A DNA stretch of 61,078 bases from assembly GCA_027490725.1 (NCBI GenBank), contig JAIXXN010000013.1:1-61078 (forward strand). Direction: 5' to 3'. This stretch comes from Oxalobacteraceae bacterium. Lineage in GTDB: Bacteria; Pseudomonadota; Gammaproteobacteria; Burkholderiales; Burkholderiaceae_D. Made by a program: the position numbers and the translations under genes. Under the pieces are notes generated by a model. It saw only the letters and a list, made by a program, of their open reading frames with translations, was not told where the DNA came from and did not search any database. Of this stretch, positions 9,957-17,908 are shown piece by piece (the first letter of the stretch is position 1; every line of letters begins with the position of its first letter).

Positions 9957-11831
9957 CTAACTATCGAGGTGCGAAATCAGCAAGCGCCGGCTGTCCGCGT
10001 CGCCGCTGCTGGCTTTGTGCTCCACCACCAGCCGCGAGTTCTGCGTATCGAGCGAAATGCCAACCGACAGAATGTCAATCAGCAGCAACTGCAGAATCCG
10101 CGAAATCATCGACAGGAAGGTGGTGCTGTCTTCGCTGTGATCGACGGCGAGGCAAACACTGGCTTTTTTGGCCAGCGGCGAATTGCTGGAGGTGATGGCG
10201 ATTACGTCGGCACCGGCAGCACGTGCCGCATCCACCGCTTCCAGCAATTCAGGCAAGCGGCCTGAATTGGAAATGGCAATCACCACATCGCCGGGATTGA
10301 GCAGTTCGGCGGCCAGCGTCAGCAGGTGCGAATCGCCATACGCCGAAGTCGGAATGCGGAAGCGGAAGAACTTGTGCTGGCCATCCAGCGCCACCACGCG
10401 CGAATTACCCATCGCGTAAAACTCCACGCGCTTGGCTTTGGCCACCAGCGCAATCGCCTTATCGAGCGAGCGCACGTCGAGCTGATCGCGGAACTTCAGA
10501 ATTGCCGACACGGTATTGTCGATCACCTTGGCGCTCAGATCGTGAGTGCTGTCGCTGACCCGTACCTGACTGTGACGTACAGGAATCGCACCGGTCAGGC
10601 TGCTGGCGAACTTCAATTTGAAATCGGCCAGACCGAGGAAACCCAAAGAACGGCAGAAACGGATCACGGTCGGCTGGCTGACTTCGGCCATGCGCGCGAT
10701 ATCGGCAATCGGTTCGTTGAGTACCAGACGTGGCTGCTCCAGCACCAGTTGCGCCACGCGCTGTTCGGCCGGCGTCAGTTCGTGCTGCAAGTGCTGCACG
10801 CGCTCCATCAGGGTATTCGCGCCACTGCGGCCACGCAGGTGCTCGGACAGAATCGTCGCGACACCGTAGAAGGCCGGATTCGGCGTGGTAATCACATAGG
10901 TCGGAATCTCTGCCAGATAGCTGGTAAATCGGCCCTTGGCTTCGAAGCGGGCGCGGAACGGCGAGGACGCAAACCACTCACCCATGCGCGGCACGATGCC
11001 GCCGCCGATAAACACGCCGCCGAAAGCACCCAGCGTCACCGCCAGATTGGCACTGGCGCCACCGAGCATGGCGCAGAAGCATTCCAGCACTTCCATGCAC
11101 AACGGATCTTTATCCGTCAGCGCGCCGGCCATGATTTCCTGCGACGTCAGATCACGCACCTGCCGGCCATTGCGCTTGGCAATCGCACGGTAGATGATTT
11201 CCATGCCCGGGCCGGAGATCAGACGCTCGGTCGAGACGTGCGACCAGGTCTGCCATGCGTACTGCAGAATCGCGTATTCGCGTTCGTCGGCCGGTGCAAA
11301 GTTGGTATGCCCGCCTTCCGAACCGAGGGTCACAAACCCGTCGACGGTGGGAATCACACCGGAAACACCCAGACCGGTACCCGGTCCCAGCACGCCGATC
11401 ACGGAGTTGGAAGCGGGCTTGCCGCCGCCAACCTGCATCAGATCGGACGACTTCAGGCCCGGCAGCGACATCGCCAGCGCGGTAAAGTCATTCACCACCA
11501 GCAGCGTATGCAGACCGAGCGCGCGACGCACTTCGTCGGTCGAGAATTCCCAGTCGCGGTTGGTCATGCGCACATGATCGCCACTGACCGGGTTGGCCAC
11601 TGCCAGCGCGGCATGGTTCAGGGTCAGGTCGGCATGGTCGGCCAGATAGGAGCGCAGCATGGCGACGATATCGGTGTAGTCGTCGCATTTGAGCACGCGC
11701 ACGGCGCGGAACTCGCCGGGCGCGGTCTGCAGGGCAAAGCGGGCATGGGTCGCGCCAATGTCGGCCAGCAGGCGCGGGCCGTCAGCGAAGGCGGTACGAT
11801 TGAGCTTTTGATCCACTTCAGCTTGTTTCAT
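9957..11831 (-). CDS. glk: Bifunctional glucokinase / RpiR-type (HexR-like) regulator
   Basis: A 624-aa fusion. Residues 1 to about 335 are a bacterial glucokinase: LLADIGATHARFAL (phosphate loop), VANPVSGDHVRMTNRDW, GPGTGLGVSG, EGGHTNFAP, and GGIVPRMGEWF. Residues about 340-425 are an RpiR helix-turn-helix (ADIARMAEVSQPTVIRFCRS). Residues about 460-605 are a SIS sugar-phosphate domain (FYAMGNSRVVALD, IAISNSGRLPELLEAV). The kinase phosphorylates glucose to glucose 6-phosphate; the SIS domain should bind a phosphorylated intermediate and control DNA binding. The same fusion is known in Burkholderiales. It lies 143 bases after the GH13 alpha-glucosidase on the same strand, probably in one operon. 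It is the only RpiR protein in the window and so the best candidate for the TGTAGT-N3-ACTACA sites. Confidence 0.95.
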   Translation of the reverse strand: MKQAEVDQKLNRTAFADGPRLLADIGATHARFALQTAPGEFRAVRVLKCDDYTDIVAMLRSYLADHADLTLNHAALAVANPVSGDHVRMTNRDWEFSTDEVRRALGLHTLLVVNDFTALAMSLPGLKSSDLMQVGGGKPASNSVIGVLGPGTGLGVSGVIPTVDGFVTLGSEGGHTNFAPADEREYAILQYAWQTWSHVSTERLISGPGMEIIYRAIAKRNGRQVRDLTSQEIMAGALTDKDPLCMEVLECFCAMLGGASANLAVTLGAFGGVFIGGGIVPRMGEWFASSPFRARFEAKGRFTSYLAEIPTYVITTPNPAFYGVATILSEHLRGRSGANTLMERVQHLQHELTPAEQRVAQLVLEQPRLVLNEPIADIARMAEVSQPTVIRFCRSLGFLGLADFKLKFASSLTGAIPVRHSQVRVSDSTHDLSAKVIDNTVSAILKFRDQLDVRSLDKAIALVAKAKRVEFYAMGNSRVVALDGQHKFFRFRIPTSAYGDSHLLTLAAELLNPGDVVIAISNSGRLPELLEAVDAARAAGADVIAITSSNSPLAKKASVCLAVDHSEDSTTFLSMISRILQLLLIDILSVGISLDTQNSRLVVEHKASSGDADSRRLLISHLDS

Positions 11832-11974
11832 TGTCTAACCAGTCAAAAACAGTTGGCGGAAGCATACCCGAAATACCCGATGATAAGAAGTCAAGACGCT
11901 GCAAGGAAGCAAGCGGAACGCCGAAAATGCTGACATCCCGGCTCCGCTTCCCCGCTTTAGCCTCGACTACCGGC

Positions 11975-13612
11975 TCAGGCGGCGTAACCGAACCACGCGC
12001 CAAAGGCAGGCAGTTCGACCTGACCATTTTGCAGCGTGCCCGGCAAACCATAACCGGCCAGTTGCTCGGCACCCAGCGCCTGCGGCAGCGCGCAATGCAC
12101 GGGCGCACCACTCAGATTGAACACCGCGATGATGCTGCGCTCACCTTGCGCATCGCGACGCAGCGCCAGCACCGGTTCCGGCGCATCGAAGAAAGTGATG
12201 CCGCCACGCGTCAGTTGCGGGAACTGGCGCCGCCACGCGATGAAGCGGCGGGTAAATTCCAGTGACGATTCCGCATCGCCTTCCTGTTTCGAAGCCGCCT
12301 TGGCCAGATGGTCAGGCGAGACCGGCAGCCATGGTTTACCGGTGGTGAAACCGCCATTCGGTGCATCGCTCCAGGCGATCGGAGTGCGGCAACCGTCACG
12401 GCCTTTGAACTCGGGCCAGAAGGTAATCCCGTACGGATCCTGCAGCAGCTCGAACGGCACGTCGGCTTCGGCAAACGCCAGCTCGTCGCCCTGGTACAGG
12501 CACGGCGTGCCTTTCAGCGACAGCTGCATGGCGAGAATCATCTTGGCAAAAGCCACCGGCGCCTCGGGACCACCCCAGCGCGTCGCGACCCGCTGTACGT
12601 CGTGGTTACCGACCGACCAAGAAGCCCAGCCACCCTGCACGCGCGCTTCGAAGTTCTCCACCTGCTGACGGATGTAGTGTGCCGAGCATTGTGGCACCAG
12701 CAGGTTGAAGCTATACGCCATGTGCAGCTTGTCGCCACCGGCCGTGTATTCGGCCATCACCGCCAGCGAATCGTCGGCCCCGACTTCACCGATGGCAACC
12801 GCCTGATATTCATTGAGCAGTGCGCGCAGCTTCTGCAGGAAAGGCAGATTCTCCGGACGGCTCTTGTCGTAGATATGCGCCTGCATGCCATACGGGTTCA
12901 CATCCGACACGGTGGCCGTGTCACGGTTGGTCGCCGGTGGATTGCTGCGTAACTCGGTATCGTGGAAGTGGAAGTTGCAGGCGTCCAGACGGATACCGTC
13001 GACACCGCGCTCCAGCCAGAAGCGCAGCGCATCGAGGTGCGCCTGCTGCACGGCCGGGCAATGGAAGTTCAGATCCGGCTGGCTGGTGAGGAAATTATGT
13101 AAATAGTATTGACGACGCCGCGTGTCCCACTGCCACGACGAACCACCGAACACCGACATCCAGTTATTCGGTGGATTACCGTCCGGCGCCGGATCGGCCC
13201 ACACATACCAGTCGGCTTTCGGGTTGTCACGGCTGGAGCGGCTCTCCTTGAACCACGCATGTTGTTCCGCCGTGTGTGACATCACCTGATCGATCATGAT
13301 CTTCAGGCCCAGACTGTGCGCCTTGGCGATCATCACATCGAAGTCGGCCAGCGTGCCGAACATCGGGTCGACATCGCAGTAATCGGAGATGTCGTAACCG
13401 AAGTCCTTCATCGGCGATTTGAAGAAAGGCGAAATCCAGACGATGTCCACCCCCAGCGATGCGATATAGTCCAGCTTGGCCGTAATGCCCGGCATATCAC
13501 CGACCCCATCACCGTTGGTATCGTTGAAGCTGCGCGGGTAAATCTGGTAAATAATCGCTTCGCGATACCAGTCCGACGCATGAGGAGAGACTTGTGTAAG
13601 TTGCTTGGTCAT
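11975..13612 (-). CDS. GH13 alpha-glucosidase (oligo-1,6/1,4-glucosidase type), cytosolic
   Basis: A 545-aa GH13 enzyme without signal peptide, starting at 13612 (MTKQLTQ); GTG at 13633 is an alternative. It begins with WYREAIIYQIYPRSFNDTNG, the GH13 alpha-glucosidase opening, with the calcium-type loop DTNGDGVGD. Region I is DQVMSHT (108-114). The nucleophile is D210 in GIRLDACN, the acid/base E276 in AIGEVG, and the stabiliser D338 in VGNHDVQR. It resembles the GH13_23 alpha-glucosidases that split maltose and short malto- or isomalto-oligosaccharides. Glucose made here is the substrate of the glucokinase encoded next. Its promoter is TTGAAA-N17-TATATT at 13657-13685. Confidence 0.93.
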   Translation of the reverse strand: MTKQLTQVSPHASDWYREAIIYQIYPRSFNDTNGDGVGDMPGITAKLDYIASLGVDIVWISPFFKSPMKDFGYDISDYCDVDPMFGTLADFDVMIAKAHSLGLKIMIDQVMSHTAEQHAWFKESRSSRDNPKADWYVWADPAPDGNPPNNWMSVFGGSSWQWDTRRRQYYLHNFLTSQPDLNFHCPAVQQAHLDALRFWLERGVDGIRLDACNFHFHDTELRSNPPATNRDTATVSDVNPYGMQAHIYDKSRPENLPFLQKLRALLNEYQAVAIGEVGADDSLAVMAEYTAGGDKLHMAYSFNLLVPQCSAHYIRQQVENFEARVQGGWASWSVGNHDVQRVATRWGGPEAPVAFAKMILAMQLSLKGTPCLYQGDELAFAEADVPFELLQDPYGITFWPEFKGRDGCRTPIAWSDAPNGGFTTGKPWLPVSPDHLAKAASKQEGDAESSLEFTRRFIAWRRQFPQLTRGGITFFDAPEPVLALRRDAQGERSIIAVFNLSGAPVHCALPQALGAEQLAGYGLPGTLQNGQVELPAFGAWFGYAA

Positions 13613-13656
13613 ATGAGAATCCGGGGTGGGCACAGTGGTGGCATATTTTTGTAGAG

Positions 13657-13685
13657 AATATACATCACGATTCCGGAATTTTCAA
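13657..13685 (-). promoter_or_regulatory. Sigma-70 promoter for the GH13-glk operon
   Basis: On the minus strand TTGAAA (13685-13680), a 17-base spacer, then TATATT (13662-13657). The spacer contains a perfect 10-bp palindrome ATTCCGGAAT (13670-13679). Predicted start of transcription is near 13650, just upstream of both possible start codons. Confidence 0.65.
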
Positions 13686-13770
13686 TCCAGGGGTCGGTGC
13701 TAGGTTTTTGGCTTTATCCGTTAAAAATCAATAAGTTGGAATTTTTACAGAGAATTCCTTTTCAAAAAAT

Positions 13771-13785
13771 AGTAGTCAAACTACA
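13771..13785. promoter_or_regulatory. HexR-like operator, AGTAGT-CAA-ACTACA
   Basis: Eleven of 12 positions match TGTAGT-N3-ACTACA. It lies between the divergent GH13-glk operon and the POT transporter gene, 18 bases before the POT start codon and overlapping its likely leader or promoter. Confidence 0.6.
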
Positions 13786-13803
13786 CAAATCAGGAGAAAT
13801 GCA

Positions 13804-15378
13804 GTGAGCGATCACGGTAACGGGCCTATGCCCCGTCAGATTCCCTACATCATTGCCAACGAAGGCTGCGAACGTTTCAGCTTCTATGGCATGCGCAACA
13901 TCCTCACCCCGTTCCTGCTCAGTACCCTGTTGCTGTTCATCCCGCTCGGTGACCGCCCCACGGAAGCCAAGCACGTGTTCCACACCTTCGTGATCGGGGT
14001 GTATTTCTTCCCCTTGCTGGGCGGCTGGCTGGCCGACCGCTTTTTCGGCAAGTACAACACGGTCTTCTGGTTCAGTCTGATATACGTGGCGGGACACGCC
14101 TGTCTGGCCATCTTCGAAGACAATCTGCAAGGCTTCTACTTCGGTCTGGGCCTGATCGCCTTTGGTTCGGGCGGCATCAAGCCGCTGGTGGTGGCTTTTG
14201 TGGGCGACCAGTTCGACCAGACCAATAAGAACCGCGCCAGGCTGGTGTTCGACGCGTTTTACTGGATCATCAACTTCGGTTCCTTCTTCGCCTCGCTGCT
14301 GATGCCGGTGTTCCTGCGTGACTACGGCCCGGCCGTCGCCTTCGGTATTCCCGGCCTGCTGATGGCCGTCGCCACCTTCGTGTTCTGGTTGGGCAAACGC
14401 AAATATGTGCACGTGCCACCAGCTAAACCGGACCCGAATGCCTTCAGCAGCGTGGCCCGTACCGCCCTGCTGGCCAAAGCACCGGGCCAAGGCCGTCCCG
14501 GCCTGCTGGTTGCCGGTGCCGGCGCACTGGGCGCCGTAGCCGCACTGGCCATGACGCCGCAATGGGGCTTCGTCATCGCCGCTTGTACCGCACTGGTCAT
14601 GCTGCTGGCATTCGGCGGCATCGGCGTCTCGCTGCAACTGGAACGGGCGCGCGGCCTGCATAGCGACACTGCCGTGGAAGGCGTACGCGCGGTGCTGCGG
14701 ATTCTGATCGTCTTCGCCATGATTACGCCGTTCTGGTCGCTGTTCGACCAGAAAGCTTCGACCTGGATCGTGCAGGCCAACACCATGCACAGTCCGCTGC
14801 TGTCGATTTTCGGCTGGGAATTCACCCTGCTGCCGGCGCAGATGCAGGCAGTCAACCCGATTCTGGTGATGCTGCTGATTCCGTTTAACAATCTGGCACT
14901 GTTCCCGCTAATGCGCGCCATCGGCATCACCCCGACCCCGCTACGCCGCATGGGCATGGGCATCGCCCTGTCGGCACTGGCATGGGTGGTGGTGGGCTTG
15001 CTGCAGTTGCAACTTGATGGCGGCGATCGCATTTCCATCCTCTGGCAGTTGCTGCCGTATGCCCTGCTGACGCTCGGTGAAGTGCTGGTCTCGGCCACCG
15101 GCCTCGAATTTGCTTACAGCCAGGCACCCGCTACCATGAAGGGCATCATCCTCAGTTTCTGGTATCTGGCCGTCACGATCGGCAATCTGTGGGTGTTAAT
15201 TGTCAATTCCGGCGTGAAGAACGAAGCCGTTAGCGCCCACATTGCGAATAGCGGGATGAGTTCGATTGCCTTCCAGATGTTCTTCTTTGCCGCCTTCGCA
15301 ATGGCCGTGGCTGCGCTGTTTGCGCTGTATGCGACACGCTACAAGATGGTCGACAATTACAGGAAAGAAACAATCTAA
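13804..15378 (+). CDS. POT/PTR2 family proton-coupled peptide transporter
   Basis: A 524-aa membrane protein. Residues 20-29 hold the ExxERFxFYG proton-coupling motif (EGCERFSFYG). The PTR2 signature FGSGGIKPLVVAFVGDQF is near residues 120-137, and about 12-14 hydrophobic helices follow. The start is GTG at 13804 with AGGAG eight bases before it; an ATG at 13799 hits a stop after two codons. POT proteins import di- and tripeptides with protons through the inner membrane. Sitting under a HexR-like site next to sugar genes is unusual for a peptide porter. It may supply nitrogen during growth on polysaccharide, or carry another substrate. The family call is firm. Confidence 0.9.
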   Translation: MSDHGNGPMPRQIPYIIANEGCERFSFYGMRNILTPFLLSTLLLFIPLGDRPTEAKHVFHTFVIGVYFFPLLGGWLADRFFGKYNTVFWFSLIYVAGHACLAIFEDNLQGFYFGLGLIAFGSGGIKPLVVAFVGDQFDQTNKNRARLVFDAFYWIINFGSFFASLLMPVFLRDYGPAVAFGIPGLLMAVATFVFWLGKRKYVHVPPAKPDPNAFSSVARTALLAKAPGQGRPGLLVAGAGALGAVAALAMTPQWGFVIAACTALVMLLAFGGIGVSLQLERARGLHSDTAVEGVRAVLRILIVFAMITPFWSLFDQKASTWIVQANTMHSPLLSIFGWEFTLLPAQMQAVNPILVMLLIPFNNLALFPLMRAIGITPTPLRRMGMGIALSALAWVVVGLLQLQLDGGDRISILWQLLPYALLTLGEVLVSATGLEFAYSQAPATMKGIILSFWYLAVTIGNLWVLIVNSGVKNEAVSAHIANSGMSSIAFQMFFFAAFAMAVAALFALYATRYKMVDNYRKETI

Positions 15379-15412
15379 GTCAGGTAAAACTGTTAAAAGT
15401 TGTACTAGGGGA

Positions 15413-15439
15413 GCAAAATAAGGATAACCCTTATTTTGC
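15413..15439. repeat. Perfect 11-bp hairpin directly before a chemoreceptor start codon
   Basis: GCAAAATAAGG (15413-15423) pairs with CCTTATTTTGC (15429-15439) around a five-base loop; GGGG and GCCCC outside (15408-15411, 15442-15446) extend it with a bulge. It ends three bases before the ATG at 15449. It has no U-tract, so it looks more like a leader structure than a terminator for the POT gene. Confidence 0.7.
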
Positions 15440-15448
15440 GAGCCCCGT

Positions 15449-17779
15449 ATGAAACGTGTGATTAGCCAAGTTCTTTCCCTCCCATTGTGGCGCCCCGGCG
15501 CCCATCTCATGCGCAACCTGCGCCTGCCCGGCAAGTTCCTGCTGATTAGCGTCAGTTTCCTGATTCCCCTGCTATGGTTGTTCTACAGTTATAACGCTGC
15601 TGCCATGCATGACTTGCACACCGTACGCATGGAGCGACTAGGCGTGCGGGTGATGGTGCCTTTGCTGGAAGCTCGCGAGGCCGTGATTGCCTGGCGTCCG
15701 CTGGCGCGCAATGCGGCCGAAGGTGAAGCGACACCGGAGCTGGGCGCGGCGCGCGCGGCATTCGACAGTGCATTCCAGAAACTCGATGCGGCCGAAGCCG
15801 CTTCGCAGAATCTGATGGGCACGGCCGCCGACATGGTGAATGTGCGCCAGACCTACAAAACCGCTCAGGGTAATTTTAGTTCCGGCAACGATGCCGCCCA
15901 AAAACTCCGCGCACTCGATCTGGCGCTCGGCCGACTGGCCAATAGCGTGATGGACAATTCCGAACTGACACTCGATCCGGCACTGGCCAGCTACCACCTG
16001 ATGAGCGCCGAGCTGCTGCATGCGCCGCAAGTCATCGACCGCCTGTCCGACCTGCGCACACTGGGTCGCACCAGTCTGATTGCTGGCAGTATTTCGCAGG
16101 ATCAGAGCGCGCTGCTGCAGCGCCTGGTAGCCATTGTCGAGCACGAACAGCGTCAAGCCAAGGATGACCGCGCCACCGTCGCCGTCGCAACGCCGCAATA
16201 CGCCAAGGTGCAGCGTACCGAAGGCGAAGCCGCCGTCACGGCACTGATCGAACAGGTACGCCGCAACTTCCCGTATGGGCAGAACGAGCTCACCGGCGAT
16301 CGCAACGCCTTCGGCGCCGCGGCCAGCCGCGCCATTAAGCTGCAATTCGAACACATCTACGCCAATCTGGTGATACTCGACACGATGCTGGAGCAACGCG
16401 AAGGCGCTGCGCGCAGTGCGCTGTACGGCACCCTCACCCTGTGTCTGCTTGGCATCCTGCTGTCGGCCTATCTGTTTGTTGGCTTCTACAACTCGATGCA
16501 GGGCGGCTTTAAGAAACTGCGCCGCGAGCTGATCGCCATTTCCATGGGCGATCTGCGCTCCGATATCAAACCTAGTGGCAAAGATGAACTGACCGGCTTG
16601 CTGCGCGAACTGACCAATATGCAGAAAGCGCTGCGCGACACGGTCTCGGAGGTTCAGCGCGCCAGCGATCTGGTGGTCGCTTCCAGTATCGATATCGCCG
16701 GCGGCACCCGCGACCTGTCGGCCCGCACCGAGGCTGCCGCCTCGGCACTGGAACAATCGTCAGCGGCGCTGGAACAGACCATCTCCACGGTACAGATGAC
16801 GGCCGACTCGGTGCGTCAGGCATCCGCCATTTCCATCGAGAATGCCGACTCTGCCGCACGTGGCGGCAATGTGATGCAGGCCGTGGTGGTCACCATGGAA
16901 GGCATCGAAACCTCCTCGAAGAAGATCAGCGAAATTATCAGCGTGATCGACGGCATCGCTTTCCAGACCAATATTCTGGCATTGAACGCCGCCGTGGAAG
17001 CTGCGCGGGCCGGCGAACAGGGCCGCGGTTTCGCGGTGGTGGCCACCGAAGTACGCGCACTGGCCGGCCGCAGCGCGGAAGCGGCGCGCGAAATCAAGGC
17101 GCTGATTACCCAGAGTTCGCAGGAAGTACGCAGCGGCACAGAAGTGGTGCGTCAGGCTGGCCAGACGATTAGTGAAATCGTCGCCAACGCGGCGCGGATT
17201 AAGATCCTGCTCGATGACGTCACCAATGGCGCCCGCGAGCAGAGCCTGGGCATCAGCCAGATCGGCGAAGCCGTGGCCGAACTCGATCGCAATACCCAGG
17301 CGAATGCCCAACTGGTGGAAGAAACCGCCGCTTCGGCTGGCAGCCAGCGCGAAGTTGCCATCCATCTGGCCGCCCAGGTCGATGAATTCCGCCTGCCAGG
17401 CAAGGCTGCCAGCACACTGGTCGAAGGGGTTGATGTCGACAGCATCATCGATGCACACCGCCAGTGGAAGGTCAAACTGCGCGACGCGATCGAGAAAGGC
17501 GAGCAGATCGACGTCAAATCCCTGGAGCGCGATGACTGTTGCGCACTGGGCAAATGGATCTACGGCGACGGCCAGCGCCTGAGTGGCCGTAGCAGCTTTG
17601 TCACCCTGATCGACAAGCACGCCCGCTTCCACCGTGTGGCCGGTCAGGTCGGCGAATTGATCAACAAGGGCGAATACCTGCGCGCCGAACAGGCGCTGGG
17701 CCACAATAGCGCGTTTTCCAAGGCCACCATCGAAGTGGTGCAGGTATTGTCCGGCGCAAAACGGCTAGGATTCGAGTAA
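15449..17779 (+). CDS. Methyl-accepting chemotaxis protein with C-terminal CZB zinc domain
   Basis: A 776-aa receptor. A basic N-terminal lead is followed by TM1 (about 28-46), a large all-helical periplasmic region of about 280 residues that I cannot assign firmly, and TM2 (about 325-350). Next come HAMP and the signalling hairpin ([20 protein letters not shown]). Residues about 655-770 form a chemoreceptor zinc-binding (CZB) domain with the 3His/1Cys set H670, C698 (CCALGKW), H724 and H728 (HARFH). CZB domains bind zinc and can sense oxidants such as HOCl. Met at residue 27 (MRNLRLPGK) is an alternative start. A strong hairpin abuts the start codon. Confidence 0.93.
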   Translation: MKRVISQVLSLPLWRPGAHLMRNLRLPGKFLLISVSFLIPLLWLFYSYNAAAMHDLHTVRMERLGVRVMVPLLEAREAVIAWRPLARNAAEGEATPELGAARAAFDSAFQKLDAAEAASQNLMGTAADMVNVRQTYKTAQGNFSSGNDAAQKLRALDLALGRLANSVMDNSELTLDPALASYHLMSAELLHAPQVIDRLSDLRTLGRTSLIAGSISQDQSALLQRLVAIVEHEQRQAKDDRATVAVATPQYAKVQRTEGEAAVTALIEQVRRNFPYGQNELTGDRNAFGAAASRAIKLQFEHIYANLVILDTMLEQREGAARSALYGTLTLCLLGILLSAYLFVGFYNSMQGGFKKLRRELIAISMGDLRSDIKPSGKDELTGLLRELTNMQKALRDTVSEVQRASDLVVASSIDIAGGTRDLSARTEAAASALEQSSAALEQTISTVQMTADSVRQASAISIENADSAARGGNVMQAVVVTMEGIETSSKKISEIISVIDGIAFQTNILALNAAVEAARAGEQGRGFAVVATEVRALAGRSAEAAREIKALITQSSQEVRSGTEVVRQAGQTISEIVANAARIKILLDDVTNGAREQSLGISQIGEAVAELDRNTQANAQLVEETAASAGSQREVAIHLAAQVDEFRLPGKAASTLVEGVDVDSIIDAHRQWKVKLRDAIEKGEQIDVKSLERDDCCALGKWIYGDGQRLSGRSSFVTLIDKHARFHRVAGQVGELINKGEYLRAEQALGHNSAFSKATIEVVQVLSGAKRLGFE

Positions 17780-17804
17780 AACACTGCACACCAGGCAGCC
17801 GAAA

Positions 17805-17819
17805 AGTATCAAAACTACA
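17805..17819. promoter_or_regulatory. Weak HexR-like site upstream of pulA
   Basis: AGTATC-AAA-ACTACA: right half-site perfect, left half 3 of 6. It lies just upstream of a possible promoter TTGGAT-N16-TCTAAA (17824-17851). A chance match cannot be excluded. Confidence 0.35.
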
Positions 17820-17868
17820 GATTTTGGATTACCATAGCTGGCAAATCTAAAGGTATTGCACGTTTGTT

Positions 17869-17883
17869 TGTAACTGCACTACT
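17869..17883. promoter_or_regulatory. Second weak HexR-like site, pulA leader
   Basis: TGTAAC-TGC-ACTACT matches 9 of 12 positions of TGTAGT-N3-ACTACA. It lies 26 bases upstream of the pulA start codon. Supported mainly by the stronger sites elsewhere. Confidence 0.35.
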
Positions 17884-17908
17884 AAAATCGAATGTTTTGG
17901 AGACTAGT

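Noticed and set aside
9945..9958. AGTCGC-AA-GCGACT inverted repeat between chemoreceptor and glucokinase genes
   Set aside because: Stem is short with a two-base loop and no T-tract; the 20-base gap gives no support for a terminator.
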